NCBI GenBank assembly: GCA_024234935.1
Contig: JACKNI010000001.1
Coordinates: forward strand, 496,001-560,000
Direction: 5' to 3'
DNA length: 64,000 bases
From: Chromatiales bacterium
GTDB taxonomy: Bacteria; Pseudomonadota; Gammaproteobacteria; Steroidobacterales; GCA-2729495
Shown here: piece after piece, positions 51,240 to 60,033 of the stretch
Layout of the letters: the number at the start of each line of letters is the position of its first letter
How positions within the stretch are numbered: position 1 is the stretch's first letter
Position numbers and translations under genes: made by a program
The notes under the pieces: model-generated
What the model was told of the DNA's origin: nothing
Databases searched by the model: none
Seen by the model: only the letters and a program-made list of their open reading frames with translations

Positions 51240-51824
51240 ATGGAAAAAATAGACATCGTACGTTCGCGGACCGTGGTGATGCCCGGCACCGACATCGATA
51301 CCGACCAGATCGTTCCGGCCCGTTTCCTCACCACCACCACCCGCAAGGGCCTGGGCAAGGCGCTGTTTGCTGACTGGCGTTACGACAAGAGCGGCAAACC
51401 CAAAGCCGATTTCGTACTCAATACGCCGGCAGCCGCGGGCTGCAGGATTCTCGTCACCGGCAACAACTTTGGCTGTGGCTCCTCGCGGGAGCACGCACCG
51501 TGGGCTCTGCTGGATTTCGGCATCCAGGCGGTGATCAGCACCGGTATCGCCGACATATTCCGCAGCAACTCACTGAAGAACGGCCTGCTGCCGGTCGTCG
51601 TCGACAAGGCGACCCATACCTGGCTGCTTGAGAACCCGGGTATCGAACTGACCATCGACGTGGCCAGTTGCCAGCTGCAGCTGCCTGACGGCAAGTCCGT
51701 CTCCTTTCCGCTGGACGGCTTCTCGAAATACTGCCTGTTGAACGGCGTGGATCAGCTCGGCTACCTGCTGCATCAGTCCGATGCCATCACGCGCTTTGAG
51801 AGCGAGCGTTCATGGAAGCCCTGA
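51240..51824 (+). CDS. leuD: 3-isopropylmalate dehydratase small subunit
   Basis: This is the 194-residue small subunit of isopropylmalate isomerase, with the swivelling domain: GTDIDTDQIVPARFLTTTTR, LVTGNNFGCGSSREHAPWAL and the later NSLKNGLLPVVVD. Start ATG 51240 (MEKIDIVRSRTVVMPGTDID). It overlaps leuB by 13 bases, an unusually long overlap that suggests translational coupling. It lies 26 bases after leuC. Confidence 0.97.
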   Translation: MEKIDIVRSRTVVMPGTDIDTDQIVPARFLTTTTRKGLGKALFADWRYDKSGKPKADFVLNTPAAAGCRILVTGNNFGCGSSREHAPWALLDFGIQAVISTGIADIFRSNSLKNGLLPVVVDKATHTWLLENPGIELTIDVASCQLQLPDGKSVSFPLDGFSKYCLLNGVDQLGYLLHQSDAITRFESERSWKP

Positions 51825-52879
51825 TCGGCGTACTGCCTGGCGATGGCATCGGCCCCGAGGTGATGACCGAGGCGCTGCGCGCACTCCGGTTCATCGAAAA
51901 GAAGTACCGGCATCAGTTCGTCTATCGCGAAGCGCTGATCGGCGGCATAGCCATCGACAGCCAGGGCCATCCTTTTCCGGCTGATACCCGCAAGCTGTGC
52001 GCAGAAGCCGATGCCGTGCTGCTCGGTGCGGTCGGCGGCCCGAAGTGGAGCAACCCTGACGCGAATGTTCGCCCCGAGCAGGGCCTGCTGGGCATGCGCG
52101 CGGCCATGGGTGTGTTTGCCAACCTCCGTCCGGTACGGACACATCCGGCCCTGTATGCCGCGTCACCCTTGCGCAGCGAGCGCCTTGCGGGTGTCGATAT
52201 CCTGGTCGTGCGTGAACTCACCGGCGGCGCCTACTTCGGACGCAAGGAACGGACCCCTGACGCTGCCACCGACGTCTGCACCTATACACGGACCGAGATC
52301 GAGCGCGTGCTGCGCATGGCCGGCGAACTCGCCCGCACACGCCGGCGCAAGATCACTTCAATCGACAAGGCAAACGTACTGGAGACTTCCAGGCTGTGGC
52401 GTTCGATCGCCACCGAACTCTACGCCCGTGAATTCCCCGATGTAAGACTGGACCATATGTATGTGGATGCGGCCGCGATGCATCTGCTGTCGCGCGCTGC
52501 AGATTTCGACGTCATGGTGACCGAAAACCTGTTCGGCGACATCCTGACCGACGAAGCCTCAATGCTGACCGGTTCGCTGGGCATGCTGCCCTCGGCCTCA
52601 CTGAATGCCGAAAAGCGCGGTCTCTATGAGCCGATCCACGGTTCTGCCCCGGATATTGCGGGACGGGGCATTGCCAATCCCTGCGCCACCATACTCAGCG
52701 CCGCCATGCTGCTGCGCCATTCGCTGGGCATGGAGACCGAAGCCCGCGCGATCGAACAGGCCGTAATCACGGCCATTGAGAGCGGTTGCCGCACCGCAGA
52801 CATCGCCCTGCAAGGCAAATCACCGGTCAGCACCCGCGATATGGGCGATGCGGTCCTGCGGGCGCTCGAGGCGCAGTAA
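51812..52879 (+). CDS. leuB: 3-isopropylmalate dehydrogenase
   Basis: This is the 355-residue NAD-dependent 3-isopropylmalate dehydrogenase. Signatures are GVLPGDGIGPEVMTEALRAL, GGPKW (residues about 72-76), LRVVRELTGG-like VVRELTGGAYFG, DAAAMHLLSRAADFDVMVTENLFGD and the closing GSAPDIAGRGIANP cofactor loop. It completes leucine synthesis to 2-oxoisocaproate. Its ATG overlaps leuD. The leu part of the cluster ends here. Confidence 0.97.
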   Translation: MEALIGVLPGDGIGPEVMTEALRALRFIEKKYRHQFVYREALIGGIAIDSQGHPFPADTRKLCAEADAVLLGAVGGPKWSNPDANVRPEQGLLGMRAAMGVFANLRPVRTHPALYAASPLRSERLAGVDILVVRELTGGAYFGRKERTPDAATDVCTYTRTEIERVLRMAGELARTRRRKITSIDKANVLETSRLWRSIATELYAREFPDVRLDHMYVDAAAMHLLSRAADFDVMVTENLFGDILTDEASMLTGSLGMLPSASLNAEKRGLYEPIHGSAPDIAGRGIANPCATILSAAMLLRHSLGMETEARAIEQAVITAIESGCRTADIALQGKSPVSTRDMGDAVLRALEAQ

Positions 52880-52910
52880 GCCCTGACGGGAAACCCGGCT
52901 TGCCAAAGCC

Positions 52911-52954
52911 TGTACTGATGTATTAATGTATTAGCGCATTAGTACATCAGCACA
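52911..52954. promoter_or_regulatory. Tandem half-site array and inverted repeat before the TrpR-like gene
   Basis: Three consecutive octamers are spaced exactly eight bases: GTACTGAT (52912), GTATTAAT (52920) and GTATTAGC (52928); inverted copies follow on the other strand. The whole forms an inverted repeat with 18-base arms (52911-52928 and 52937-52954, 16 of 18 matching). The 18 bases at 52928-52945 match the E. coli trp operator (as recalled) at 13 of 18. TTGCCA at 52900-52905 may be a -35 element whose promoter it overlaps. Confidence 0.6.
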
Positions 52955-53259
52955 TGAAAGAACATCGCATACTCGACAAGCAGGATGAGGCAGCGGCGGA
53001 ACAGGCACTGTTCCGCGCCCTCCTCAGCCTGCGTGATGTCAGCGAACTGCGCGCCTTCTTTACCGATCTGTGCACCCCCGCCGAGTTGCAGGCACTCACC
53101 GATCGCTGGCATGTCGCAGAACTTCTGGACCGTGGCCTGCCCTATCGCCAGATCCACGACCAGACCGGCGTCAGCGTAACGACGATTGGCCGCGTGGCCC
53201 GTTCACTGAACATCGGTGCCGGGGGCTACCGCAAGGCCCTGCAGCGCCGCAAAAAGTAG
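52954..53259 (+). CDS. TrpR/YerC-YecD-family DNA-binding regulator
   Basis: This 101-residue protein belongs to the TrpR superfamily, YerC/YecD branch: an all-helical dimer with a helix-turn-helix (YRQIHDQTGVSVTTIGRVARSL). It occupies the position directly before hisG, as this family often does. A role in controlling histidine or the downstream his genes is likely but unproven. No Shine-Dalgarno is visible, and the start codon lies at the end of the inverted repeat. Autoregulation through that array is a reasonable hypothesis. It begins 74 bases after leuB and ends six bases before hisG. Confidence 0.85.
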   Translation: MKEHRILDKQDEAAAEQALFRALLSLRDVSELRAFFTDLCTPAELQALTDRWHVAELLDRGLPYRQIHDQTGVSVTTIGRVARSLNIGAGGYRKALQRRKK

Positions 53260-53265
53260 GAACTT

Positions 53266-54168
53266 ATGACTGACAAGCCAGCACGTATCAAGATCGCCAT
53301 CCAGAAATCCGGCCGACTGACCGAACAGTCACTGGATCTCCTGCAGCGCTGCGGCCTCAAGTACACGCGGGGGCCCGACCAGCTGATCGCCTTTGGCGAG
53401 AACATGCCGGTCGACGTGTTGCTGGTCCGCGATGACGACATTCCCGGCCTGGTGCGCGACGATGTCTGCGACCTCGGTATCGCCGGCCTCAATATCGTTG
53501 AAGAGAAGCGCCTGCACTTCCTCGAGCAGGATCCGGTCACGCCTTTCCAGATCATCCGCTCGCTGGACTACGGTCACTGCCGGCTCGCCTTCGCCTATCC
53601 GGACGGCAGCGCCCTGCGCACCGTTCGCGACCTGGCGGGCAGGAAGATTGCCACGAGTTATCCCTCGATCGTGCGTGACTACCTGCGGCGCAACAATGTC
53701 GATGCGGGTGTCGTCGAGTTTTCGGGGGCGGTCGAGATCGCGCCGAGCCTCGGTCGCGCCGAGGCAATCTGTGACCTGGTTTCGACCGGTTCGACGCTGC
53801 TTGCCAACAAGCTCCGCGAGGGTGAAACCATCCTGGAAAGCCGCGCCGTGATACTGCAAACCCCCGTGGCAGTGCCGCCGGAAAAGATCGAGTGGATCAA
53901 CCGCCTGCTTCAGCGTGTCGAAGGCGTCATGCAGGTCCGCGAGAGCAAGTACATCATGATGCATGCGCCGAAGTCGGCACTTGCAAGGATCGCGGCCCTC
54001 CTGCCCGGCTCCGAGTCGCCGACGGTGCTGCCGCTCGACAGCCTGGATGACCGGGTCGCCGTACATGTCGTGTGCCGGGAAAATGTGTTCTGGGAAACAC
54101 TGGAGGCCCTGAAGAGTGCAGGAGCGACTTCGATTCTGGTCCTGCCTGTGGAAAAGATGCTCGCCTGA
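53266..54168 (+). CDS. hisG: ATP phosphoribosyltransferase, long form
   Basis: This 300-residue long-form HisG carries out the first step of histidine synthesis, ATP plus PRPP. It shows KIAIQKSGRLTEQSLDLLQRCG, VRDDDIPGLVRDDVCDLGIAG, the DLVSTGSTL PRPP-loop region, and a C-terminal ACT-like regulatory domain (residues about 225-300, starting IMMHAPKSALARIAALLPG). Long HisG is hexameric and feedback-inhibited by histidine and needs no HisZ, which is consistent with no HisZ gene here. AGGAA precedes ATG. Confidence 0.96.
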   Translation: MTDKPARIKIAIQKSGRLTEQSLDLLQRCGLKYTRGPDQLIAFGENMPVDVLLVRDDDIPGLVRDDVCDLGIAGLNIVEEKRLHFLEQDPVTPFQIIRSLDYGHCRLAFAYPDGSALRTVRDLAGRKIATSYPSIVRDYLRRNNVDAGVVEFSGAVEIAPSLGRAEAICDLVSTGSTLLANKLREGETILESRAVILQTPVAVPPEKIEWINRLLQRVEGVMQVRESKYIMMHAPKSALARIAALLPGSESPTVLPLDSLDDRVAVHVVCRENVFWETLEALKSAGATSILVLPVEKMLA

Positions 54169-54173
54169 ACCAC

Positions 54174-55487
54174 ATGCGTATCGTTGACTGGACAACTCTG
54201 GATGAAGTGGCGCGCAGCCTGGTGCTGCAGCGTCCGGCTGTGCAGCTCAGCGACAGCATCCGCGAGCGGGTCAGCGAGATCGTCAACCGGGTACGGACCG
54301 AAGGCGATTCGGCACTGCTCGGCTTCGCGGCGGAACTCGATGGCGCCAGACTCGATTCGCTGCGGGTTGACGCTGACGAGGTCAAGGCGGCAGCAGCGGA
54401 ACTGTCGGCCGACGCCCGGCAGGCCATCGCCACGGCAATCGCCAACGTCACGCGCTTTCATGCTGCGCAGGATGCAGCCCCGATCCGTGTCGAAACCGTG
54501 CCCGGCGTCGTCTGCGAACGGATCAGCAAACCACTTCGTGCCGTCGGCCTTTATGTACCTGCCGGTACGGCCCCGTTGCCCTCCACGGCCATCATGCTCG
54601 CTGTGCCCTCGGGCATTGCCGGCTGCCCGGTACGCGTCATGTGCACGCCACCGCGTCCCGACGGGCGTGCGGATCCGGCCGTAGTCACGGCAGCATGGGC
54701 CTGCGGTATCCGCGAGATCTACAAGGCGGGCGGCGCCCAGGCCATCGCTGCGATGGCCTATGGCACCGCGACCGTGCCCAAGGTCGTGAAGATCTTCGGC
54801 CCGGGCAACGCATGGGTGACCGCGGCGAAGACGCTGGTCGCTGCCGATCCTGCCGGCGCAGCACTCGACATGCCAGCCGGTCCCTCGGAGGTCATGGTCA
54901 TTGCCGACCGCGACGCCAATCCGCGCTTCGTGGCACTCGATCTGCTCTCGCAGGCTGAACATGGGCCGGATTCTCATGTGGTGCTGGTCTGTACCGACCG
55001 GACCCTGGTGAGCGCCGTACAGGCCGAAATCGATCGCGCCCTGCCTGGCCTGCCGCGGCGGGATACGATCCGGACTGCACTCACGCATGCCGTGGCTGTC
55101 ATCGTGCCGACGCTGGCTGATGCCGTGATCGTGGCCAATGACTATGCGCCCGAACATCTGATTCTCCAGACAGCCGAGCCACGGGCACTGGCCGCAGGCG
55201 TGGATACTGCCGGTTCGGTATTCATCGGCGAGTGGACGCCAGAATCAGTCGGCGATTACTGCAGCGGCACCAACCATGTGCTGCCAACCTACGGGTATGC
55301 GCGGGCCTACAGCGGGTTGTCCGTGGCCGACTTCCAGCGGCGCATGACGCTGCAGGAGGCCACGCTGCCGGGCCTGCGCACGCTGGCACCAACGGTGCGT
55401 ACGCTCGCACAGCTCGAGGGACTTGATGCCCATGCACAGGCCGTCGCCACGCGGCTGGAGCAGACCGACAGCGGGCGAAGCCCATGA
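54174..55487 (+). CDS. hisD: Histidinol dehydrogenase
   Basis: This 437-residue zinc enzyme oxidises histidinol to histidine in two NAD-dependent steps. Signature segments: VPGVVCERISKPLRAVGLYVPAG, FGPGNAWVTAAKTLVAAD, AGPSEVMVIAD, LSQAEHGPDSHVVLV and ESVGDYCSGTNHVLPT. Start ATG 54174 (MRIVDWTTLDEVARS) is preferred over the longer frame from 54072, which lies in hisG. It overlaps hisC by four bases. Confidence 0.97.
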   Translation: MRIVDWTTLDEVARSLVLQRPAVQLSDSIRERVSEIVNRVRTEGDSALLGFAAELDGARLDSLRVDADEVKAAAAELSADARQAIATAIANVTRFHAAQDAAPIRVETVPGVVCERISKPLRAVGLYVPAGTAPLPSTAIMLAVPSGIAGCPVRVMCTPPRPDGRADPAVVTAAWACGIREIYKAGGAQAIAAMAYGTATVPKVVKIFGPGNAWVTAAKTLVAADPAGAALDMPAGPSEVMVIADRDANPRFVALDLLSQAEHGPDSHVVLVCTDRTLVSAVQAEIDRALPGLPRRDTIRTALTHAVAVIVPTLADAVIVANDYAPEHLILQTAEPRALAAGVDTAGSVFIGEWTPESVGDYCSGTNHVLPTYGYARAYSGLSVADFQRRMTLQEATLPGLRTLAPTVRTLAQLEGLDAHAQAVATRLEQTDSGRSP

Positions 55488-56542
55488 GCACCACACTCGA
55501 ACTGCTGCGCCCGGAAATCTCCGCGCTGAAGCCATACAAACCTGCCGACTATGTCGGCGGCTTTATCCGCCTCAACGCCAACGAGACACCCTGGCGACCG
55601 CCCGGCGACCAAAGCCGCGACGGCCTGAATCGTTATCCGGACCCGCGTCCTGCTGAGCTGACCCTGAAACTTGCGGCACACTACGGCGTTGCCGCCGATG
55701 CCTTGCTGGTTACGCGGGGTTCGAGCGAAGCGATTGACATGCTGATCCGCAGTTTCTGTCGCGCCGGGCAGGACGAAATCATCATCTGCCCGCCAACCTT
55801 TGGCATGTATGAGTTCTACGCACAGGTCCAGGGTGCCGGGATCCGGCGGATTCCGCTCGACCGCGAGAACGGCTACACCCTGCCCGTTGACGAGATCAGC
55901 GCGCAATGGACCGATCACAGCAAACTCGTCTTCGTCTGTTCGCCGAACAATCCGACCGGCAACTGTTTTCCGGACAGCGATATCGACCGGCTGGCCACAA
56001 GTCTCGCCGGACGTGGCGTCGTGGTTGTCGACGGCGCCTACATCGAATTCGCGGCCAGCGATCCCACGCTTGATCTGCTGGCACGCCACGACAACATCGT
56101 GGTGCTGCGCACCCTGTCCAAGTCGCTGAGTCTGGCCGGCATCCGCTGCGGGTCGCTGATCGGACGCGCCCCGCTCGTCGAGCTGATCGGGCGCATCCTG
56201 CCGCCCTACTGTTTCCCGACGACCAGCCAGGACGCCGTGCTCCGTTGCCTGGGCGCCGAGGCGCAGACCGAACTGGCCGCCCGTCGCCGCATCATCATCG
56301 CCGAACGCAAGCGGCTGGCCGAGGCGCTGCAGCAGCTGCCTGATGTGCTGCGAATCTGGCCGAGCGACGCGAATTTCCTGCTCGTCGAAACCACGCTCGG
56401 CTCGACACTGTCGGCCCGTGCACGAGCCGGCAAGATCCTGCTGCGCGATTTTGGCTGGGACCCGATGCTGCCAAACTGCGTGCGGATCACGGTCGGCTCA
56501 CCAGCCGACAACGAGCAACTCCTGAAAGCCCTGAGGTCATGA
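55484..56542 (+). CDS. hisC: Histidinol-phosphate aminotransferase
   Basis: This 352-residue class I/II aminotransferase converts imidazole-acetol phosphate to histidinol phosphate. It has IRLNANETPW near the start, VTRGSSEAIDMLIRSFC, VCSPNNPTGN, and PLP lysine Lys213 in TLSKSLSLAGIRCG. The closing RITVGSPADNEQLLKAL is normal. It overlaps hisD and hisB by four bases each, so translation of the set is coupled. Confidence 0.96.
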   Translation: MSTTLELLRPEISALKPYKPADYVGGFIRLNANETPWRPPGDQSRDGLNRYPDPRPAELTLKLAAHYGVAADALLVTRGSSEAIDMLIRSFCRAGQDEIIICPPTFGMYEFYAQVQGAGIRRIPLDRENGYTLPVDEISAQWTDHSKLVFVCSPNNPTGNCFPDSDIDRLATSLAGRGVVVVDGAYIEFAASDPTLDLLARHDNIVVLRTLSKSLSLAGIRCGSLIGRAPLVELIGRILPPYCFPTTSQDAVLRCLGAEAQTELAARRRIIIAERKRLAEALQQLPDVLRIWPSDANFLLVETTLGSTLSARARAGKILLRDFGWDPMLPNCVRITVGSPADNEQLLKALRS

Positions 56543-57615
56543 TGGCAGCGCCAGGCAAAATCGCATTTCTGGACAGGGACGGCACCCTTGTTCTCGAGCC
56601 CGCCGATGAGCAGGTTGACCGGCTCGACAAGATCGCGCTGGTACCCGGCGTGATTCCAGCACTCTTGCGCCTCCGCGATGCGGGCTATGAATTTGCGATG
56701 GTCACCAACCAGGACGGCCTGGGCACCGCGAGCTTTCCCGAAGCCGATTTTCGCCGCGCGCAGGATTTCATACTTGAGCTGTTCCGTTCGCAGGGTATCG
56801 AGTTCCGCCATATCTTCATCTGTCCGCACAAGCCCGCTGACGGGTGCAGCTGCCGGAAGCCCGATCCGGGCATTCTGGGTGAAGCCGCGCGCAGCCTGGA
56901 TTTCGACCGCGAACGCAGTTTCGTGGCCGGTGATCGTGATACCGATCTTGAGTTCGCGCGCAATATCGGCGTACCGGGCTACCGCACCGATCCGGCCGAC
57001 CCCGACTGCTGGGCGCAAATCGTGCACACGATCCTGGACCAGCCACGCACCGCGAGCGTGCTGCGCGAAACGCGAGAAACCCGTATCCGGGTCAGCGTGG
57101 ACCTCGATGCGGAGCAGCCGGTTTCCGTGCATACCGGCATCGGTTTCTTCGACCACATGCTCGAACAGATCGCCAAGCACGGCGGCTTTGCCCTGACGCT
57201 CAACTGCGCGGGCGACCTGCATGTCGATGAACACCACACCGTCGAAGACGTGGCGTTGGCGCTCGGCGCGGCCCTGCGCCAGGCGCTGGGCGACAAGCGG
57301 GGTATTGCACGCTACGGCTTCGTATTGCCGATGGACGAAGCCTGGGTGCAGGTCGCACTCGACCTCTCCGGACGCGCCTGTCTGGTCTTCAAAGGCAAGT
57401 TTCCACGACCCGAAGTCGGGCAGTTGCCGACCGAGCTCGTGCCGCACTTTTTTCGCTCACTGGCCGATAGCCTGGGTGCCAACCTGCACATCACGGTACG
57501 CGGCGAGAACACGCACCACATGATCGAAGCCTGCTTCAAGGGCGTCGGCCGGACGCTGCGCCAGGCGATTGCACGCACCGGCCAGTCATTGCCCAGCACC
57601 AAAGGCACGCTGTGA
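56539..57615 (+). CDS. hisB: Bifunctional histidinol-phosphatase / imidazoleglycerol-phosphate dehydratase
   Basis: This 358-residue protein is the fused HisB of enteric and Xanthomonas-type bacteria. The N-terminal HAD phosphatase (residues 1-165) has FLDRDGTL with Asp12 and Asp14, a zinc loop CPHKPADGCSCRKP and GDRDTDLEFA. The C-terminal IGPD domain has TGIGFFDHMLEQIAKHGGF, DEHHTVEDVALALG and RGENTHHMIEACFKG, with the metal-binding His residues. ATG 56539 overlaps the hisC stop, with 56542 as an alternative. Confidence 0.97.
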   Translation: MMAAPGKIAFLDRDGTLVLEPADEQVDRLDKIALVPGVIPALLRLRDAGYEFAMVTNQDGLGTASFPEADFRRAQDFILELFRSQGIEFRHIFICPHKPADGCSCRKPDPGILGEAARSLDFDRERSFVAGDRDTDLEFARNIGVPGYRTDPADPDCWAQIVHTILDQPRTASVLRETRETRIRVSVDLDAEQPVSVHTGIGFFDHMLEQIAKHGGFALTLNCAGDLHVDEHHTVEDVALALGAALRQALGDKRGIARYGFVLPMDEAWVQVALDLSGRACLVFKGKFPRPEVGQLPTELVPHFFRSLADSLGANLHITVRGENTHHMIEACFKGVGRTLRQAIARTGQSLPSTKGTL

Positions 57616-58220
57616 GCACTGCGTCGCGCGAGGTTGTCATCGTCGACGGCGGCGGCGCGAATATCGCCTCGCTGAACCTGGCGCTGCAACGCCTGGGTTA
57701 CACGGGCCAGCTGAGCAGCGATCCGGCAATCATTCGGGCCGCCTCGCATGTGATCCTGCCCGGCGTCGGCGCAGCGCGCGCGGCCATGGAGCGCCTGCAG
57801 AAAGCCGGCCTGGTCTCCGTGATCCCGGAACTCAGACAGCCGGTACTCGGCATCTGCCTCGGCTTGCAACTGCTGTTTGAATCCTCGGAAGAGGACGATG
57901 TCGCCTGTCTCGGTATCCTGCCCGGCCGGGTCCGGCGCTTTGCGCCGGCACCGGAGCGGCCGATACCACACATGGGCTGGAACCAGATCACGCGCAAACG
58001 TGAATCGCCGCTGCTGGACGGTGTTCCTGACGACAGCTACTTCTATTTCGTGCACAGCTATGCCGCTGATGTATCCGACGACACGATCGCCACGACCGAC
58101 TACGGCCGGCTTTTCACGGCGGTTGCCGGGCGGGACAACTTCTACGCCGCCCAGTTTCATCCGGAACGATCGGGACCACTCGGCGCACGGATTCTCGAGA
58201 ACTTTCTGGGCCGCTGCTGA
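57612..58220 (+). CDS. hisH: Imidazole glycerol phosphate synthase, glutaminase subunit
   Basis: This is the 202-residue class I glutamine amidotransferase subunit of imidazole glycerol phosphate synthase. It has nucleophile Cys82 (GICLGLQLLFE), His183 and Glu185 (QFHPERSG) and the oxyanion-strand start VDGGGANIASLN. It delivers ammonia to HisF. It overlaps hisB by four bases. A ten-base gap separates it from hisA. Confidence 0.96.
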   Translation: MSTASREVVIVDGGGANIASLNLALQRLGYTGQLSSDPAIIRAASHVILPGVGAARAAMERLQKAGLVSVIPELRQPVLGICLGLQLLFESSEEDDVACLGILPGRVRRFAPAPERPIPHMGWNQITRKRESPLLDGVPDDSYFYFVHSYAADVSDDTIATTDYGRLFTAVAGRDNFYAAQFHPERSGPLGARILENFLGRC

Positions 58221-58229
58221 GACCTGCAC

Positions 58230-58951
58230 ATGGAAGTGATACCCGCAATCGACCTGCTGGACGGCCAATGCGTCCGTCTCTACCAGGGTGACTTCAACAA
58301 GGTATCCGGTTACACGCAGGATCCGGTCGAACTGGCGAGCACCTATCGCGCAGCGGGAATGGGGCGGCTGCATGTGGTCGATCTGGATGGCGCGCGCACC
58401 GGCAGTCCGACCAACATGCCACTCATCAAGGCCATGGCGGCTGCCGGCGGCATGGCTGTTCAGGCCGGCGGCGGAATCCGCGACCTGCAGCGCGCCCGGC
58501 AGATGCGCGAGGCCGGTGCCACACGCGTCGTGCTCGGGTCGATCGCAGCCGAGAAACCGGAAACTGCCCTGGCATGGCTCGGCGAACTCGGCGCTGAACA
58601 CGTGGTGTTTGCCTTTGACGTGCGCGTACCCGAATCCGGCGACCCACAGATCCTGACCCGTGGCTGGGTACACGACAGCGGTCTCAGCCTGTGGACGCTG
58701 CTCGCACAATTCACTGCATCCGGCGGCATCCACTTCCTGTGCACGGACATCGCGCGCGACGGCACCCTCGGTGGCCCGAATCTCGATCTGTACACGGAGT
58801 GTTCGCGCCGCTTTCCGGATGCACAGGTCATCGCATCGGGCGGCGTCAGTTCGCTGGCCGACCTGCAGGCCCTGCAGCAGACCGGCGTATCTGCCGTGGT
58901 CACCGGCAAGGCCCTGCTGGACGGACGCCTGACACTCGAGGAGATCCGCAA

Positions 58952-58970
<19 letters not shown>
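58230..58970 (+). CDS. hisA: Phosphoribosylformimino-AICAR ribotide isomerase
   Basis: This 246-residue (beta/alpha)8 barrel isomerase has IPAIDLLDGQCVRLYQGDF at the start, VDLDGARTGSPTN, VQAGGGIRDLQRA and ARDGTLGGPNLDLY, and the later half repeats the fold. It lies between hisH and hisF. Its last 19 bases overlap hisF if hisF begins at ATT 58952, and its GAGGAG (58938-58943) would then be the hisF ribosome-binding site. Confidence 0.97.
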
Positions 58971-59715
<745 letters not shown>

Positions 59716-59719
<4 letters not shown>

Positions 59720-60009
59720 GCACAGCCGATATCAGCTTCCTGCTGCAGCTTGAGCAGGTGATTGCCGCCCGCAAGGTCGAGGGCAGCGAGGCCAGTTACA
59801 CAGCGAAACTGTTCAAGGCGGGACCTGCCCGCATCGCGCAGAAGGTCGGCGAAGAGGGAGTGGAACTCGCCCTCGCCAGCGTTACCGATACACGTGAAAA
59901 GGTGGTTTCCGAAGCAGCGGACCTGCTCTATCACATGCTCGTGCTGCTGAATTCACGCGAGGCCGGCCTGGCCGAAGTGGTCACCGAACTCGAACGGCGA
60001 CACAGGTAG
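59716..60009 (+). CDS. hisE: Phosphoribosyl-ATP diphosphatase
   Basis: This is the 97-residue stand-alone phosphoribosyl-ATP pyrophosphatase, an all-helical MazG-like enzyme: AGPARIAQKVGEEGVELALAS and SEAADLLYHMLVLLNSREAG hold the metal-binding acidic residues. It overlaps hisF by four bases and ends the his operon. The partner hisI (phosphoribosyl-AMP cyclohydrolase), usually fused or adjacent, is missing from this window and must be elsewhere. Confidence 0.95.
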
Positions 60010-60033
60010 CGGCCCAGGCCACCCGCCTGTCGC

